64,000 nt of DNA from Myxococcales bacterium. Its GTDB lineage: Bacteria > Myxococcota_A > UBA9160 > UBA4427. Below are positions 1 to 8,579 of this stretch, in pieces. The stretch spans positions 1 through 64,000 of the forward strand of contig JADFNE010000008.1 in assembly GCA_022563535.1 (NCBI GenBank), read 5' to 3'. The notes beneath the pieces were generated by a model, which worked only from the letters and a program-made list of their open reading frames with translations, ran no database searches and was not told where the DNA came from. The stretch's first letter is position 1. Each line of letters begins with the position of its first letter. The position numbers and the translations under genes are program-made.

Positions 1-2
1 TG

Positions 3-287
3 AACGTCGAGCTTGCGGGCGCATCTCCGCAAACCGACACCCTGACTGCTCGGGGCTTCGACGGGCGAGATGGCAACGGCAACGGCTCCATTACGCTGGT
101 TGCAGGCGGTACCACGAATCGAACCACGTCACATCTGGAATTCCCGGCACTGGACGTGGTTACGTTGGTATTCGACGACGGCCTTTTGACGCCTTCGATG
201 GGTCCGGCCGGTCTTGCGACCGTCGCCACTTTGATCGCCCTGTCGGCAGGTTTCATGCTTCGAAGGCGGTTCGCTAGCGAGGCGTAG
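3..287 (+). CDS. C-terminal fragment of a secreted protein with C-terminal membrane anchor
   Basis: The first 94 codons in this frame are open from the window edge to a TAG stop. The visible part is Gly/Asn/Thr-rich, like an extracellular beta-rich domain. It ends in a three-part tail: a short motif TPSMGPAG, a hydrophobic helix of about 18 residues, then a basic cluster LRRRF. This arrangement resembles exosortase or rhombosortase-type C-terminal sorting signals, but the motif is not the classical PEP-CTERM, so surface anchoring is inference. The family of the full protein cannot be told because the N-terminus lies outside the window. A strong terminator hairpin follows 31 bases after the stop, so this is the end of a transcription unit. 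Confidence 0.7.
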   Translation, partial: NVELAGASPQTDTLTARGFDGRDGNGNGSITLVAGGTTNRTTSHLEFPALDVVTLVFDDGLLTPSMGPAGLATVATLIALSAGFMLRRRFASEA

Positions 288-317
288 ATCCCCGCAAAAC
301 GAATCACGCAGAAACAT

Positions 318-350
318 CAAGGGCACGGCCATAACACGGCCGTGCCCTTG
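318..350 (+). terminator. Rho-independent terminator
   Basis: A perfect 13-bp stem (CAAGGGCACGGCC pairing with GGCCGTGCCCTTG) encloses a 7-nt loop. It is followed by AACGTTTTGT, a short T-rich tract on the plus strand. It lies just downstream of the truncated secreted-protein gene. Confidence 0.85.
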
Positions 351-442
351 AACGTTTTGTGGCCCTGGCGATTCGCTGGGGGCCCAATGCTGTATCGTGT
401 CGAAGAGTAACCATCGATAGGGTGTCGGGGAGGTAGGTCAGA

Positions 443-922
443 ATGTTCGCGTCCAACGTGTCCAACGTGTCCAACGTAGTGAAGTCGCGGGTGCGGTTGA
501 GAGTGCGATGGAGATCCCTGGTTGGGCTCATCGCCGCATTCAGCATCGCCTCCGCTGGGTCACTGGCGGCGATGAACGCGGGCACTGATCAAGCAGAGGA
601 AGCTTCGGGCTCGGTTGTCGAGGTGGAGACCGAAAAAGTCACAGAAGCCACAGAAATCGAAGAAGTCACACAAGTCGAAGAAGTCACAGAAGTCGTGAAA
701 GTCGAACAGGTCGAAGAATTCGACTGGGAATTGGTGGGACTCTCGGTGTTCGACGCGGTTGTATTGCGACCGGTTGGTGTCGTGGCCACCCTGGGTGGCT
801 TCGCTCTTTTTGTCGTGTCAGTGCCCTTTGTGGCGCCTGCAGGGCGCATTGCAACAGCTTGGGACATCTTCGTATACGCATCCTACGACGATACCTTCGT
901 GCGGCCCCTCGGAGAGATCTAG
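443..922 (+). CDS. small membrane protein with Val/Glu-rich repeat linker
   Basis: 159-residue protein preceded by a good ribosome-binding site (GGGGAGG, about 10 bases before ATG). Residues 1-45 hold a basic stretch and a signal-like hydrophobic helix. Residues about 55-92 are a low-complexity acidic linker built from repeats of E-V-T-x-V-E. Residues about 97-159 form a hydrophobic domain with the pattern VLRPVG..ATLGG..LFVVSVPF and a terminal FVRPLGE. That last domain resembles a family of short proteins often mis-annotated as multidrug transporter, whose function is not known to me. The start also carries a 9-bp tandem repeat. Probably an inner-membrane or envelope protein; the role is unknown. 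Confidence 0.7.
   Translation: MFASNVSNVSNVVKSRVRLRVRWRSLVGLIAAFSIASAGSLAAMNAGTDQAEEASGSVVEVETEKVTEATEIEEVTQVEEVTEVVKVEQVEEFDWELVGLSVFDAVVLRPVGVVATLGGFALFVVSVPFVAPAGRIATAWDIFVYASYDDTFVRPLGEI
452..477 (+). repeat. 9-bp tandem repeat at start of CDS
   Basis: The unit TCCAACGTG occurs almost three times head to tail and encodes SNV-SNV-SNV near the N-terminus of the small membrane protein. Being a multiple of three it changes copy number without a frameshift. A second, more degenerate coding repeat based on GAAGTCACAGAAGTCGAA lies at about 627-718 in the same gene. Confidence 0.8.
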
Positions 923-943
923 TTCCACCCATCCATCGATGCC

Positions 944-3900
944 TCATTCACCCAGCAGGCGGTCGACCTGGATTCGGAGCCTTTCGAGTTGCGGATCGCG
1001 CGGAATCCTGAGCAGCACGCTTTTCGCCCGCCGCGCGAACTCCTGGCTCTTCGATCGGTTGGCGAGAAACCGAGGGTTGATTTTCGAGAGGGAATCGAGG
1101 GCTGCCAGGTGATCCCCGGCCAGGACGCTTGCTTGGGCTCGAAGCAACGTGCGGTCAGACCAGCGAGAAATCGAAATCGCCCGGTCGATGATCTCAACGG
1201 CCTCTTCCCCCAGTCGGGGTTCATCACCCGCGATGCGCCACTGCGTTTGCAGCCATGAGGCCTGGCCCGAGAGGGGGTGCTGGCGCGAAATCACAGCGAG
1301 CGCAGAGTCGAGGGTGCGCAATGTCTCCCAGTCTTCTGCGACCTCGGCGATCCAGCCGGAGACCACCGCCTGTTCTGCCCCGTAAAGGGGTAGCTGGACG
1401 AAATCCGCGGGATCGGCGCCGTGACCGATCGCGTACTTCGACAGAGCCAGTCTCGCCGAGCGTGCTTGCAGGTGCCGCGGATCTTCCTCCAACACCGATT
1501 CCAATGCTTTGCGCGCAGTCTCAGACTTGCGCACGGCTGCGTTCCTGATCGCGCCAGCAACCTCGATGTCCAGGGGGTTTTCCAGGCTCTCGGCGAGCTG
1601 CTCACTGCGCCCGTGCTTGAGCAGGCTCATCAGGTAGAAGACGTCCAGCCGATCGCGCGAAAGTGCAGGCAGCGGGTCGTGCAGACTGACCAGCTGATGG
1701 ATTCGCCCTCCGATGGCGCGGCCGAGAATCCTGGGAGTTCGAAGCTGGATGATGTTGTGATCGTCTCGATTGATCTCGGCACCCCGCGCAAGTTCACGCA
1801 CTCCTTTCTCGTCCAGGATCAGACTCGCAAGGACATCCTCGCGGGAATAGACGTTGAGGTGTCGAAAATCCTCAGGCGCTTTGGCAATCGCCTGGGCCGC
1901 GGAGTTTGGCATGTCGAAGGGAGCGTCCGAAGCGAGAAACAACACTCCAGCGCTGCCGGCCGGATTGTAAACCTGGACGTAATCGAAGACTTCGCCGAGG
2001 GTGGCGAGCAAAGTCCGAAACAGTGGCTCGTCGACAAAGTGCAGCCCAATCCACTGGACGAACACTCCTTCGGGCTCGAGGTGGTCTTGCGCGAGTTCGA
2101 AAAACTCTTGGGTATAGAGATGGGATGCGCCGGCCGACCAGGGGTGCGACGGCTGCGACACGATCGCGTCGAAGCGCTGGTCTGTCAGGATCAGGGCGTT
2201 GCGCGCGTCGTTCAGGTGCACGGTGATTCGGGGATCCTTCAAGGGATCCCGCCAGCGCAGATCGCCCAGGCTGCGATTGGCCTCGACCACTTCGGGCTCC
2301 AACTCGATCACGTCGATCTGCTCGATCAGCGACGGGACGGTCTCGAGCGCCAGGCCCCCCCCGAAGCCGACGACCAACAGCGAATTCGCCTCGGGCCGAG
2401 CCAGGCTGGGCAGCCCCCCCAGCCAGCGAGCCACCAGCCCCTGGTCCCGGGGTATTCCCGGTCGGGTTATTCGGCCTTCCGGGTTGCCGTTGGTGCGGAG
2501 GAACCATTGAACGGGAGATTCCAGCAGCAAAACCGTCGCGGCCCGTCCGACTCCCAGGTAGCGGATCGTGTCCTCCTGGTTGGCAGCACGAGCCAACGCC
2601 GAATAGCGCAGAATCTTCCAGGGTTGACCAGGGGGAAGCATCACCAATGCCACCAGACCGACCGCCCCGGCGATTTGCAGCCGCCGAGGGCGCCGATCGA
2701 CCAGGCCCCACGCGGTGGCGATCGCGAGCATCAGATTGAGGGCCACACAGGCGATCAGCGTGCCCGCATAGCCGAGGACGGGAATCACGAAGAAGCCCGC
2801 AGTGATTGCGCCCACAACCGATCCCAGGGTGTTCACAGCGTAAACCCGAGCGCTGGCGGGACCTGCGTCGGCTTCGTTCCTGGCCATCACGCGCACTGCA
2901 AATGGGAAGGTGGCACCGATCAGCGCAGCCGCTGGGAAGAGAGTCAGCGTCGATGCAACCCAGTCGACCAGCAGCTTGGAGTAGCCGCTGTGTCTCAAGC
3001 TCTCGGTCAGTGACGGGATCCAGTCCACTGCGGAAAAGGCCACCAGGGAGAGTCCAGCGATGCCAAGTTGAGCGATCGCAAAACCGCTCGCGGCTCGCTC
3101 GCGGGTTGTGCCCAGCCGTGAGGCCACCGCTGCGCCGAGGGCGATGCCAGCCAAGAAGCTGGCCAGCATGGTTGAAAATGCGTAGACGCTGCCGCCGAGC
3201 ATGTGCTCGAGCAGGCGCACCCAGAGGACTTCGTAGGTGAAGGAGACCATGCCGGAAACAAAAATCAGCGGAAGCATCCACGCCGTCTTGCCGGCAGCGG
3301 GCAGGTCGCGGGTCGGCAGAGCTCGATCGGTCGAAAGTCGGTTCCCTGCGCTGCGAGCCAGGGCCCAGGCGGCCAGAAACACCAGCCCATTGAATCCAGC
3401 CGCCACATAGATGGTCTGGCGCAGACCGAGGGTCGGGAGCAGCAGAAACGCCGCGACGATGGTTCCCACCACCGCCCCGGCCGTGTTGATCGAATAGAGC
3501 AGACCGATCTTGCTGCCGATCTCATCTTCAGTGTGCACCGAGTGGCGCACCAGCAGCGGTAGGGTCGCGCCCATCATGGCGGTCGGGACCATCAGAATTA
3601 CGAAGGAGCAAACCAGATAAAACAGGGCCGTCGAGAGTCCGCCAGTGCTCGAAAGTGCTGCCTGCCCTCCGAGCAGCGCCACATGCAGCGCCTGAGAGCC
3701 ATCAATCGCGAAGGGAACGCCCAGAGCGCTCAGCCCGACCCCCAACTCCAACAGGCCATAGGTGAGCAGCGGCCGGGTGATCCGGTGGGCAAAGCGGGCC
3801 GCAACAGCTGCTCCAGCCGCCAGGCCCGCCATGTAGGCTGCGAGCACCGTCGCCACGGCGAGATTCGAGGTCCCGAATACGAATGCGAATTCGCGGGTCC

Positions 3901-3982
3901 ACGCGGTCTGGTAGATCAGGCCCGCCAGTCCCGAAAGGAAAAAACAGACCAGGAGCAGGGAGAACGATACGTTGCGGCGCAT
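944..3982 (-). CDS. fused MFS-like / spermidine-synthase-like protein with C-terminal helical repeats (copy 1)
   Basis: 1012 residues in three parts. Residues 1 to about 460 are some 12 membrane helices of MFS type, starting with a LSGLAGLIYQTAWTREF-like first helix. Residues about 525-690 are a Rossmann-fold spermidine-synthase-like domain with a glycine-rich loop (VVGFGGGLALE), an acidic residue after strand 2 (DVIELEPE) and HLNDAR. The last 230 residues are alpha-helical and TPR-like. The catalytic Asp region of true spermidine synthases is replaced by SQPSHPW, so polyamine synthesis is unlikely; substrate unknown. It starts 12 bases after the stop of the DUF1232 gene and is probably co-transcribed with it. 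It is closely related to the protein encoded at 4749-7835. Confidence 0.85.
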   Translation of the reverse strand: MRRNVSFSLLLVCFFLSGLAGLIYQTAWTREFAFVFGTSNLAVATVLAAYMAGLAAGAAVAARFAHRITRPLLTYGLLELGVGLSALGVPFAIDGSQALHVALLGGQAALSSTGGLSTALFYLVCSFVILMVPTAMMGATLPLLVRHSVHTEDEIGSKIGLLYSINTAGAVVGTIVAAFLLLPTLGLRQTIYVAAGFNGLVFLAAWALARSAGNRLSTDRALPTRDLPAAGKTAWMLPLIFVSGMVSFTYEVLWVRLLEHMLGGSVYAFSTMLASFLAGIALGAAVASRLGTTRERAASGFAIAQLGIAGLSLVAFSAVDWIPSLTESLRHSGYSKLLVDWVASTLTLFPAAALIGATFPFAVRVMARNEADAGPASARVYAVNTLGSVVGAITAGFFVIPVLGYAGTLIACVALNLMLAIATAWGLVDRRPRRLQIAGAVGLVALVMLPPGQPWKILRYSALARAANQEDTIRYLGVGRAATVLLLESPVQWFLRTNGNPEGRITRPGIPRDQGLVARWLGGLPSLARPEANSLLVVGFGGGLALETVPSLIEQIDVIELEPEVVEANRSLGDLRWRDPLKDPRITVHLNDARNALILTDQRFDAIVSQPSHPWSAGASHLYTQEFFELAQDHLEPEGVFVQWIGLHFVDEPLFRTLLATLGEVFDYVQVYNPAGSAGVLFLASDAPFDMPNSAAQAIAKAPEDFRHLNVYSREDVLASLILDEKGVRELARGAEINRDDHNIIQLRTPRILGRAIGGRIHQLVSLHDPLPALSRDRLDVFYLMSLLKHGRSEQLAESLENPLDIEVAGAIRNAAVRKSETARKALESVLEEDPRHLQARSARLALSKYAIGHGADPADFVQLPLYGAEQAVVSGWIAEVAEDWETLRTLDSALAVISRQHPLSGQASWLQTQWRIAGDEPRLGEEAVEIIDRAISISRWSDRTLLRAQASVLAGDHLAALDSLSKINPRFLANRSKSQEFARRAKSVLLRIPRDPQLERLRIQVDRLLGE

Positions 3983-3994
3983 TCTTCGGGGTGT

Positions 3995-4576
3995 TTACCA
4001 GAGAGAGATCGGCGACTTGCGTGCGCGCGTCCGCTGAGATCGGTCTGAATCTGCGCGCCGCCGCCGGCGTCTCTGCATCCGCTGTTGAAGTTGTACCCGC
4101 CTCGCTTCCAGCCACTCCTCGCGGTTGGTGGGGCCGCCGTTGCCGGATTTGAGGATCATGTCCTTCTTCTCGCGCATACGGCAGAAATCTGAATAGGCTT
4201 CGATCTCGTGCTCGAGCTCTTGCACGACCAACTCGATCATGATCGCGTCATCGAGGAAACCGATCCCGGGGACGCAGTCGGGGATCAAATCCTTGGGGTC
4301 TGCGAAGTAGGCGAGGGCTCGCACGACTCGTTCGCGGTCCTCCCCTTCAAGGCGCCATTCCTTGTCGTTCACCATGTCGATCATCGAGCGCAGCTTTTCG
4401 GTGCGTTCGATTACGAATTCCGGGGCTTCGGTGGGGAGTTCGGCCAGTGCGGCGGTGGCGCGGGAAATCAATTCGTCGCTCGACTCGCTATCGGATCGCG
4501 ACTTGACCTCGGCCAAGATTCCTCGGAAGTAATCCAGATCCTGATCACTCAGTTCGAACGTGACTTTCAAGGGCAT
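3995..4576 (-). CDS. YkvA/DUF1232 family protein (copy 1)
   Basis: 193 residues. The centre carries the DUF1232 signature (residues about 88-120: ALAYFADPKDLIPD, then PGIGFLDDAIMIELV), typical of the YkvA family, which is membrane-associated in some members and has no proven function. The N-terminus (VTFELSDQDLDYFRG) and the C-terminal KSPISLW recur in the paralogue at 7925-8485. It is the first gene of a two-gene minus-strand unit with the MFS/SpdSyn fusion downstream. A GGGCTACGGTAGCCC hairpin (4612-4626) lies in the upstream leader. Confidence 0.85.
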   Translation of the reverse strand: MPLKVTFELSDQDLDYFRGILAEVKSRSDSESSDELISRATAALAELPTEAPEFVIERTEKLRSMIDMVNDKEWRLEGEDRERVVRALAYFADPKDLIPDCVPGIGFLDDAIMIELVVQELEHEIEAYSDFCRMREKKDMILKSGNGGPTNREEWLEARRVQLQQRMQRRRRRRADSDRSQRTRARKSPISLW

Positions 4577-4748
4577 GGCGGACGGATCTCCAATTTCGGG
4601 TTTTCGACCGTGGGCTACGGTAGCCCGGCTTTGAGTCTATCAGAGGGTCCACCATAGCGCCGTCGAACGCCACAGTGCAAAACCCGGCTTCGCGGGCTCG
4701 AGCGAAATCGATTGGAGAGTTTCAGGAGTCGGGTGAAACCTGCAGTTC

Positions 4749-7700
4749 CTAGTGGGCCGCAGGCATCGCATCGCTCTGGGCAGCGCCAGGGACTTCAGTT
4801 CTAAAACGAGTTTGCAAAATTCTATCGCGCCACTCGGCGTCTTTGCCTTCAGCGACAATGCCCCGCAATTTCAATCGGACGTGATTGCGCAGTCCCGGGT
4901 CCTTTTTTCGAGTTCCCACGAGGTTGATGCGCGCCAGGGATGCGATCGCAGCCCGCGGGTCGCCCATCGCCTCCGCCGCTCGGGAGCGCAGCAGCAACAG
5001 CCGATTCGATCGCGTAGCGCGATAGGCGACGTCGATGATCTCGATCGCATTCCGGATGTGGATGGAGTCTCCGGTTTCGATTCGCCAGTTGGCTCGGAGA
5101 AATACGGCTTCTTGGTAGAGCGCGTTGGTGGGGGAAATGGCTGCAAGTTGCTTTTCCAGAGCCTGGACTCCCTGCCAATCGCTTTTTCCACTGCGCAGCA
5201 TCGCGTCAATGAGATCTTGTTCCGCGGGGGTGGGGTCGATGTCGGGCAGTAGTTGATCGACCTCGACCCTTGTCGAGGAAGCGAAGCTGTACCGGAGCAA
5301 TTGCGCTCGAACCCTGGCATCACCCGGGTACTTCTTCAAGTATTGAATGAGTCGGGGGCGACCCGCCGATCCCCCAATTCCCAACAGTCGAAGAGTCTCG
5401 CGATCCTTCGGTTTATCGAGGCGCTTGGCCAGTTCGAAAGCGCGTTCAACCTGTTGTTGGGACTTCAGCGCCAGCGCCAACTCGACCCCATCGAGCCTGC
5501 CCTCCGCGACAAAACGTCGGAGTGGATCGTGGGTGCGAAAGGCACTGTTGACTTTGCGCTTGCTTTGGGCTTTTTCGTCTTTCGACAGTCGGCCAATCTT
5601 CGGAGACCGCATTTGGAGCAGGTTTCGATCGTCCGAAGTCAGCTCGGCATTCTGAGCAAACGCGACACTTGCTTCGGAATCCAACAGCAGATAGGTGGCG
5701 AAGTCCTCTTGCGTGTAGAGCCCCGTGCGAATCGAGATGTCGGGGTCATGCACACGAAGCGCGTCGAAATCGAGCAAGTCGGGCAGAGGAGAGTTCGAGG
5801 CGACAAAGAGAATATTTCGATAGACATGAACGTATTCGAAGTGGTCGAGCAGGGTTCCGACCATCGTCTTCAACAGGTCTACATCGACGAAGGCCCTGCC
5901 GATCCATTGAACGAGGACCCCCTGCTCGTTGAGGTGATCGGACGCCAGTCCGAAAAATTCTCCCGTATAGAGATGCGCCGCGCCCCCAGTCCACGGATGC
6001 GATGCTTGCGCTGCGATGACGTCGAACTTCTGATCACTCAGAAAGAGCGCACTGCGCGCGTCGTTGATGTGCACATGTACGCGCGGGTCTGCGAATGGGT
6101 CGATTGCTCGCCGATCTCCCAGCCAGCGATTGGCCGCGACGACTTCCTCCTCGAGTTCGATGACGTCGATTCGTTCGATGTTGAGGGGGATCTGCTCGAC
6201 CGTCACGCCTCCGCCCAGCCCGACGACCAACATCGAGCGCGCCTCCGGTCGCAACAGGGGCCCAATGGTTCCGAGCATGACTGCGGTCGCCAATTTTGTT
6301 GGAGGTTCTTCTGGCGTGGAGACCATCGACTCCGGCAGGCCGTTTGTTGAAAGCCTCCACTCGGTGGGTGAGGTCCGGGTCAGCAGGACCGTCGCGCTGC
6401 GGCCAACCTCGAAGAAGTCGACATGTCCGGCGATGGGGGCATTGCTGCGACCCAGCGGGGTAGTGCGCAGGACCTGCCAAGGCTCTCCGGGCAAGAGCAA
6501 CCCGAGCAACACGGCCGCCGCGGCGGGGATGGCCAGGAGAATTTTTTTCTGTCCAGCGAAGAACAGAGCGGCGGCCCCAATTCCCAGGTTGGCGGTGATC
6601 CCGAGCGCAATCGTGTCGCGGAAGCCGAGCTCAGGCAGCAGGATGAAAGCGGTTCCGATCGAACCCGCGATCGCCCCAACCGTGTTCCAGCTGTAGACCC
6701 GGGCGCTCGCCGGGCCGGCATCGTCGGCGTCGCGAGCCAGGATTCGCACCGCGAAGGGAAAGGTTGCGCCAATGCAGATTGCTGCGGGCAACAAGACCAT
6801 CATCGCGAGTGTGACATCGACGACAAGATGACTCGCGCCGCCCAACAGCTGGATCACCGTTCTGGCGTAATCAATCGCTGCGAAAGCGGCGCCGGTCAGC
6901 AGTGCGATACCCACCTGGGCCCAGGCGAAGAGCTTCAGTGCGCGCACCGGTGAGTTCGCGAGCCGACTCGCGCCGGCGGAGCCGATGGCGATTCCGAGCA
7001 GGAAGCTCGCCAGCATGGTTGTAAATGCATAGATGCTTCCGCCGAGCAGTTGGGAGAGCAACCTCGCCCAGAGAACCTCATAGACGAACGAGAGCGCACC
7101 GGAAAACAAGATCAGAGGCAGAATGAAGTGCATCCGGCGCGGCGCAGATCGACTCGAGACCTGTGAATCTTCGCGGCTCGGCTCCGGCGCCACCGCGACC
7201 GCTGCGCTGCGGACGAGATACGCGACGATCAGAAACACGAGCACATTGGCCGCAACCGCAACGTAGACGGTTCCGCGAATACCCAGGGTGGGCAGAAGTG
7301 CAAAGGCCGCGGTGAGCGTACCCGCTACGGCGCCCGCAGTATTGATGGCGTACAACGCGCCGATGCGTGGTCCAATCTCCGCGTCGTTGCTCACTACCTG
7401 GCGAGACAGGAGTGGCAGCGTGGCACCCATGAAGGAAGTGGGAATCATGACGATGACGAAGGTTGTCACCAGATAGAAAGTAGAGATTGCCAGGGGGTTC
7501 GTTTCGCCAAATGCACTCTGTTGCCCAAACAGCGCGATCAGCAGTTGGGTCGCGCCCCAAAGGGCCACGGGTACCAGGAGCGCTGCGATTCCGATGCCCA
7601 ATTCGAGGAACGCGTAAAGCGCCAGAGGGCGATGGGTGCTGACCGCGATGCGGCCGCCGACAGCAGCACCTCCGGCAAGTCCCGCCATGTAGGCAGCCAG

Positions 7701-7835
7701 TACCGTCGCGACCGCGAGTTCGGAGGTGCCGAAGACGAAAGAAAACTCGCGGGTCCAGGCCGTTTCGTAGATCAGGGCCGCGAAACCAGAAAGGAAGAAG
7801 CAGGCCGCAACGATGATGAAGGAGCGATCTCTCAT
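4749..7835 (-). CDS. fused MFS-like / spermidine-synthase-like protein with C-terminal helical repeats (copy 2)
   Basis: 1028 residues with the same architecture as copy 1: a polytopic N-terminal half of about 12 helices, a spermidine-synthase-like domain from about residue 530 (VVGLGGGVTVE, DVIELEEE, HINDAR), and a helical repeat tail. The first helix (FLSGFAALIYETAWTREF) is nearly the same as in copy 1, so the two arose by duplication. The position of the synthase catalytic Asp is occupied by AQASHPW. It lies 89 bases downstream of the second DUF1232 gene on the same strand. The role is unknown; an inner-membrane protein with a cytosolic nucleotide- or SAM-binding-like domain is the most that can be said. 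Confidence 0.85.
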   Translation of the reverse strand: MRDRSFIIVAACFFLSGFAALIYETAWTREFSFVFGTSELAVATVLAAYMAGLAGGAAVGGRIAVSTHRPLALYAFLELGIGIAALLVPVALWGATQLLIALFGQQSAFGETNPLAISTFYLVTTFVIVMIPTSFMGATLPLLSRQVVSNDAEIGPRIGALYAINTAGAVAGTLTAAFALLPTLGIRGTVYVAVAANVLVFLIVAYLVRSAAVAVAPEPSREDSQVSSRSAPRRMHFILPLILFSGALSFVYEVLWARLLSQLLGGSIYAFTTMLASFLLGIAIGSAGASRLANSPVRALKLFAWAQVGIALLTGAAFAAIDYARTVIQLLGGASHLVVDVTLAMMVLLPAAICIGATFPFAVRILARDADDAGPASARVYSWNTVGAIAGSIGTAFILLPELGFRDTIALGITANLGIGAAALFFAGQKKILLAIPAAAAVLLGLLLPGEPWQVLRTTPLGRSNAPIAGHVDFFEVGRSATVLLTRTSPTEWRLSTNGLPESMVSTPEEPPTKLATAVMLGTIGPLLRPEARSMLVVGLGGGVTVEQIPLNIERIDVIELEEEVVAANRWLGDRRAIDPFADPRVHVHINDARSALFLSDQKFDVIAAQASHPWTGGAAHLYTGEFFGLASDHLNEQGVLVQWIGRAFVDVDLLKTMVGTLLDHFEYVHVYRNILFVASNSPLPDLLDFDALRVHDPDISIRTGLYTQEDFATYLLLDSEASVAFAQNAELTSDDRNLLQMRSPKIGRLSKDEKAQSKRKVNSAFRTHDPLRRFVAEGRLDGVELALALKSQQQVERAFELAKRLDKPKDRETLRLLGIGGSAGRPRLIQYLKKYPGDARVRAQLLRYSFASSTRVEVDQLLPDIDPTPAEQDLIDAMLRSGKSDWQGVQALEKQLAAISPTNALYQEAVFLRANWRIETGDSIHIRNAIEIIDVAYRATRSNRLLLLRSRAAEAMGDPRAAIASLARINLVGTRKKDPGLRNHVRLKLRGIVAEGKDAEWRDRILQTRFRTEVPGAAQSDAMPAAH

Positions 7836-7924
7836 CCCGCAGCGACGATCATGATTCGCCCCAAGAAACGACTGCAGTCATGAATGGGAGCACGGGCGAT
7901 GTCGAATACCTGCATTTGCAAACG

Positions 7925-8485
7925 TTACCAAAGTCTGAATGGCGATTTGATCGAAGTTGTGCGCATGCGCTCTGTATCGCTTCGTCGTCGTCGTCTCATT
8001 CTGCGCTGAAGCGATTGCCGCCGCACTTCGAGTTTTTCGTCGTCGATCTTCTTGCCGCGTTGGCCTCGAAATGCGCAGAAGTCATCATAGGACTTGATCT
8101 CGTGCTTGAGTTCTCGGGCGACCAACTCGATCATGATCGCATCGTCGATGTATCCGATGCCGGGAATGCGATCGGGGATCAAGTCCTCTGGATCCGCGAA
8201 ATATGCCAGTGCATCCAACACCCGGGCCCGGTCACGACCTTCGAGGCGCCACTCGGTATCTCGTACCATCTCGACCAGTTTTTCGAGGGTCTTGAGGCGA
8301 ATGCGCACGAAGTCGGGCGACTCGGCCTCGATGGCCCTCTGTACCAGGGTCGAGGCGCTCTTGATCAGCTGTGCTTCGTCTTGATCACTGCGATTCGTGC
8401 GCGTGCGCTTGAGGCGTTCGCGAAAATACTTGATGTCGCGTTTCGTGAGTTCGAAGCTGACTTTGATCGAGGATTCGGTTGTCAT
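7925..8485 (-). CDS. YkvA/DUF1232 family protein (copy 2)
   Basis: 186 residues when started at the internal ATG at 8485, which aligns with the paralogue at 3995-4576; an ATG at 8590 would add 35 unlike residues and overlap the divergent methyltransferase start. The DUF1232 core is ALAYFADPEDLIPD followed by PGIGYIDDAIMIELV. The N-terminal KVSFELTKRDIKYF and the final KSPFRLW match copy 1. It pairs with the fusion protein at 4749-7835, so the order [DUF1232, MFS/SpdSyn] is conserved in both modules. The upstream region is shared with the divergent methyltransferase gene. Confidence 0.85.
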   Translation of the reverse strand: MTTESSIKVSFELTKRDIKYFRERLKRTRTNRSDQDEAQLIKSASTLVQRAIEAESPDFVRIRLKTLEKLVEMVRDTEWRLEGRDRARVLDALAYFADPEDLIPDRIPGIGYIDDAIMIELVARELKHEIKSYDDFCAFRGQRGKKIDDEKLEVRRQSLQRRMRRRRRSDTERMRTTSIKSPFRLW

Positions 8486-8515
8486 GAATGCTTGCGCCCT
8501 CCCAGGGCTTTGTGT

Positions 8516-8545
8516 TTTATGGGGCCAGACTCGGCCGCGTATAAT
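8516..8545 (+). promoter_or_regulatory. putative promoter of the methyltransferase gene
   Basis: A perfect TATAAT box lies at 8540-8545, 34 bases before the ATG. The -35 region is poor (TTTATG/TTATGG at 17-18 bp), so only the -10 is well supported. A GAAGGAAGAG ribosome-binding stretch follows between the box and the start. Confidence 0.45.
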
Positions 8546-8579
8546 AGCCAGATCAATTTGTAATAGAAGGAAGAGTTCC

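Noticed and set aside
452-477. Short tandem repeats considered as a CRISPR array
   Set aside because: The unit is 9 bp, has no spacers and is part of a coding sequence.
1421-3281. Long open frames on both strands over the first MFS/SpdSyn fusion (530 codons plus strand, 469 codons minus strand)
   Set aside because: Both overlap a well supported protein in another frame and show low-complexity Arg/Ser/Pro composition.
944-7835. Annotation of the fusion proteins as spermidine synthase (speE)
   Set aside because: The synthase-like domain lacks the catalytic Asp segment and is joined to a transporter-like half; the functional name would mislead.
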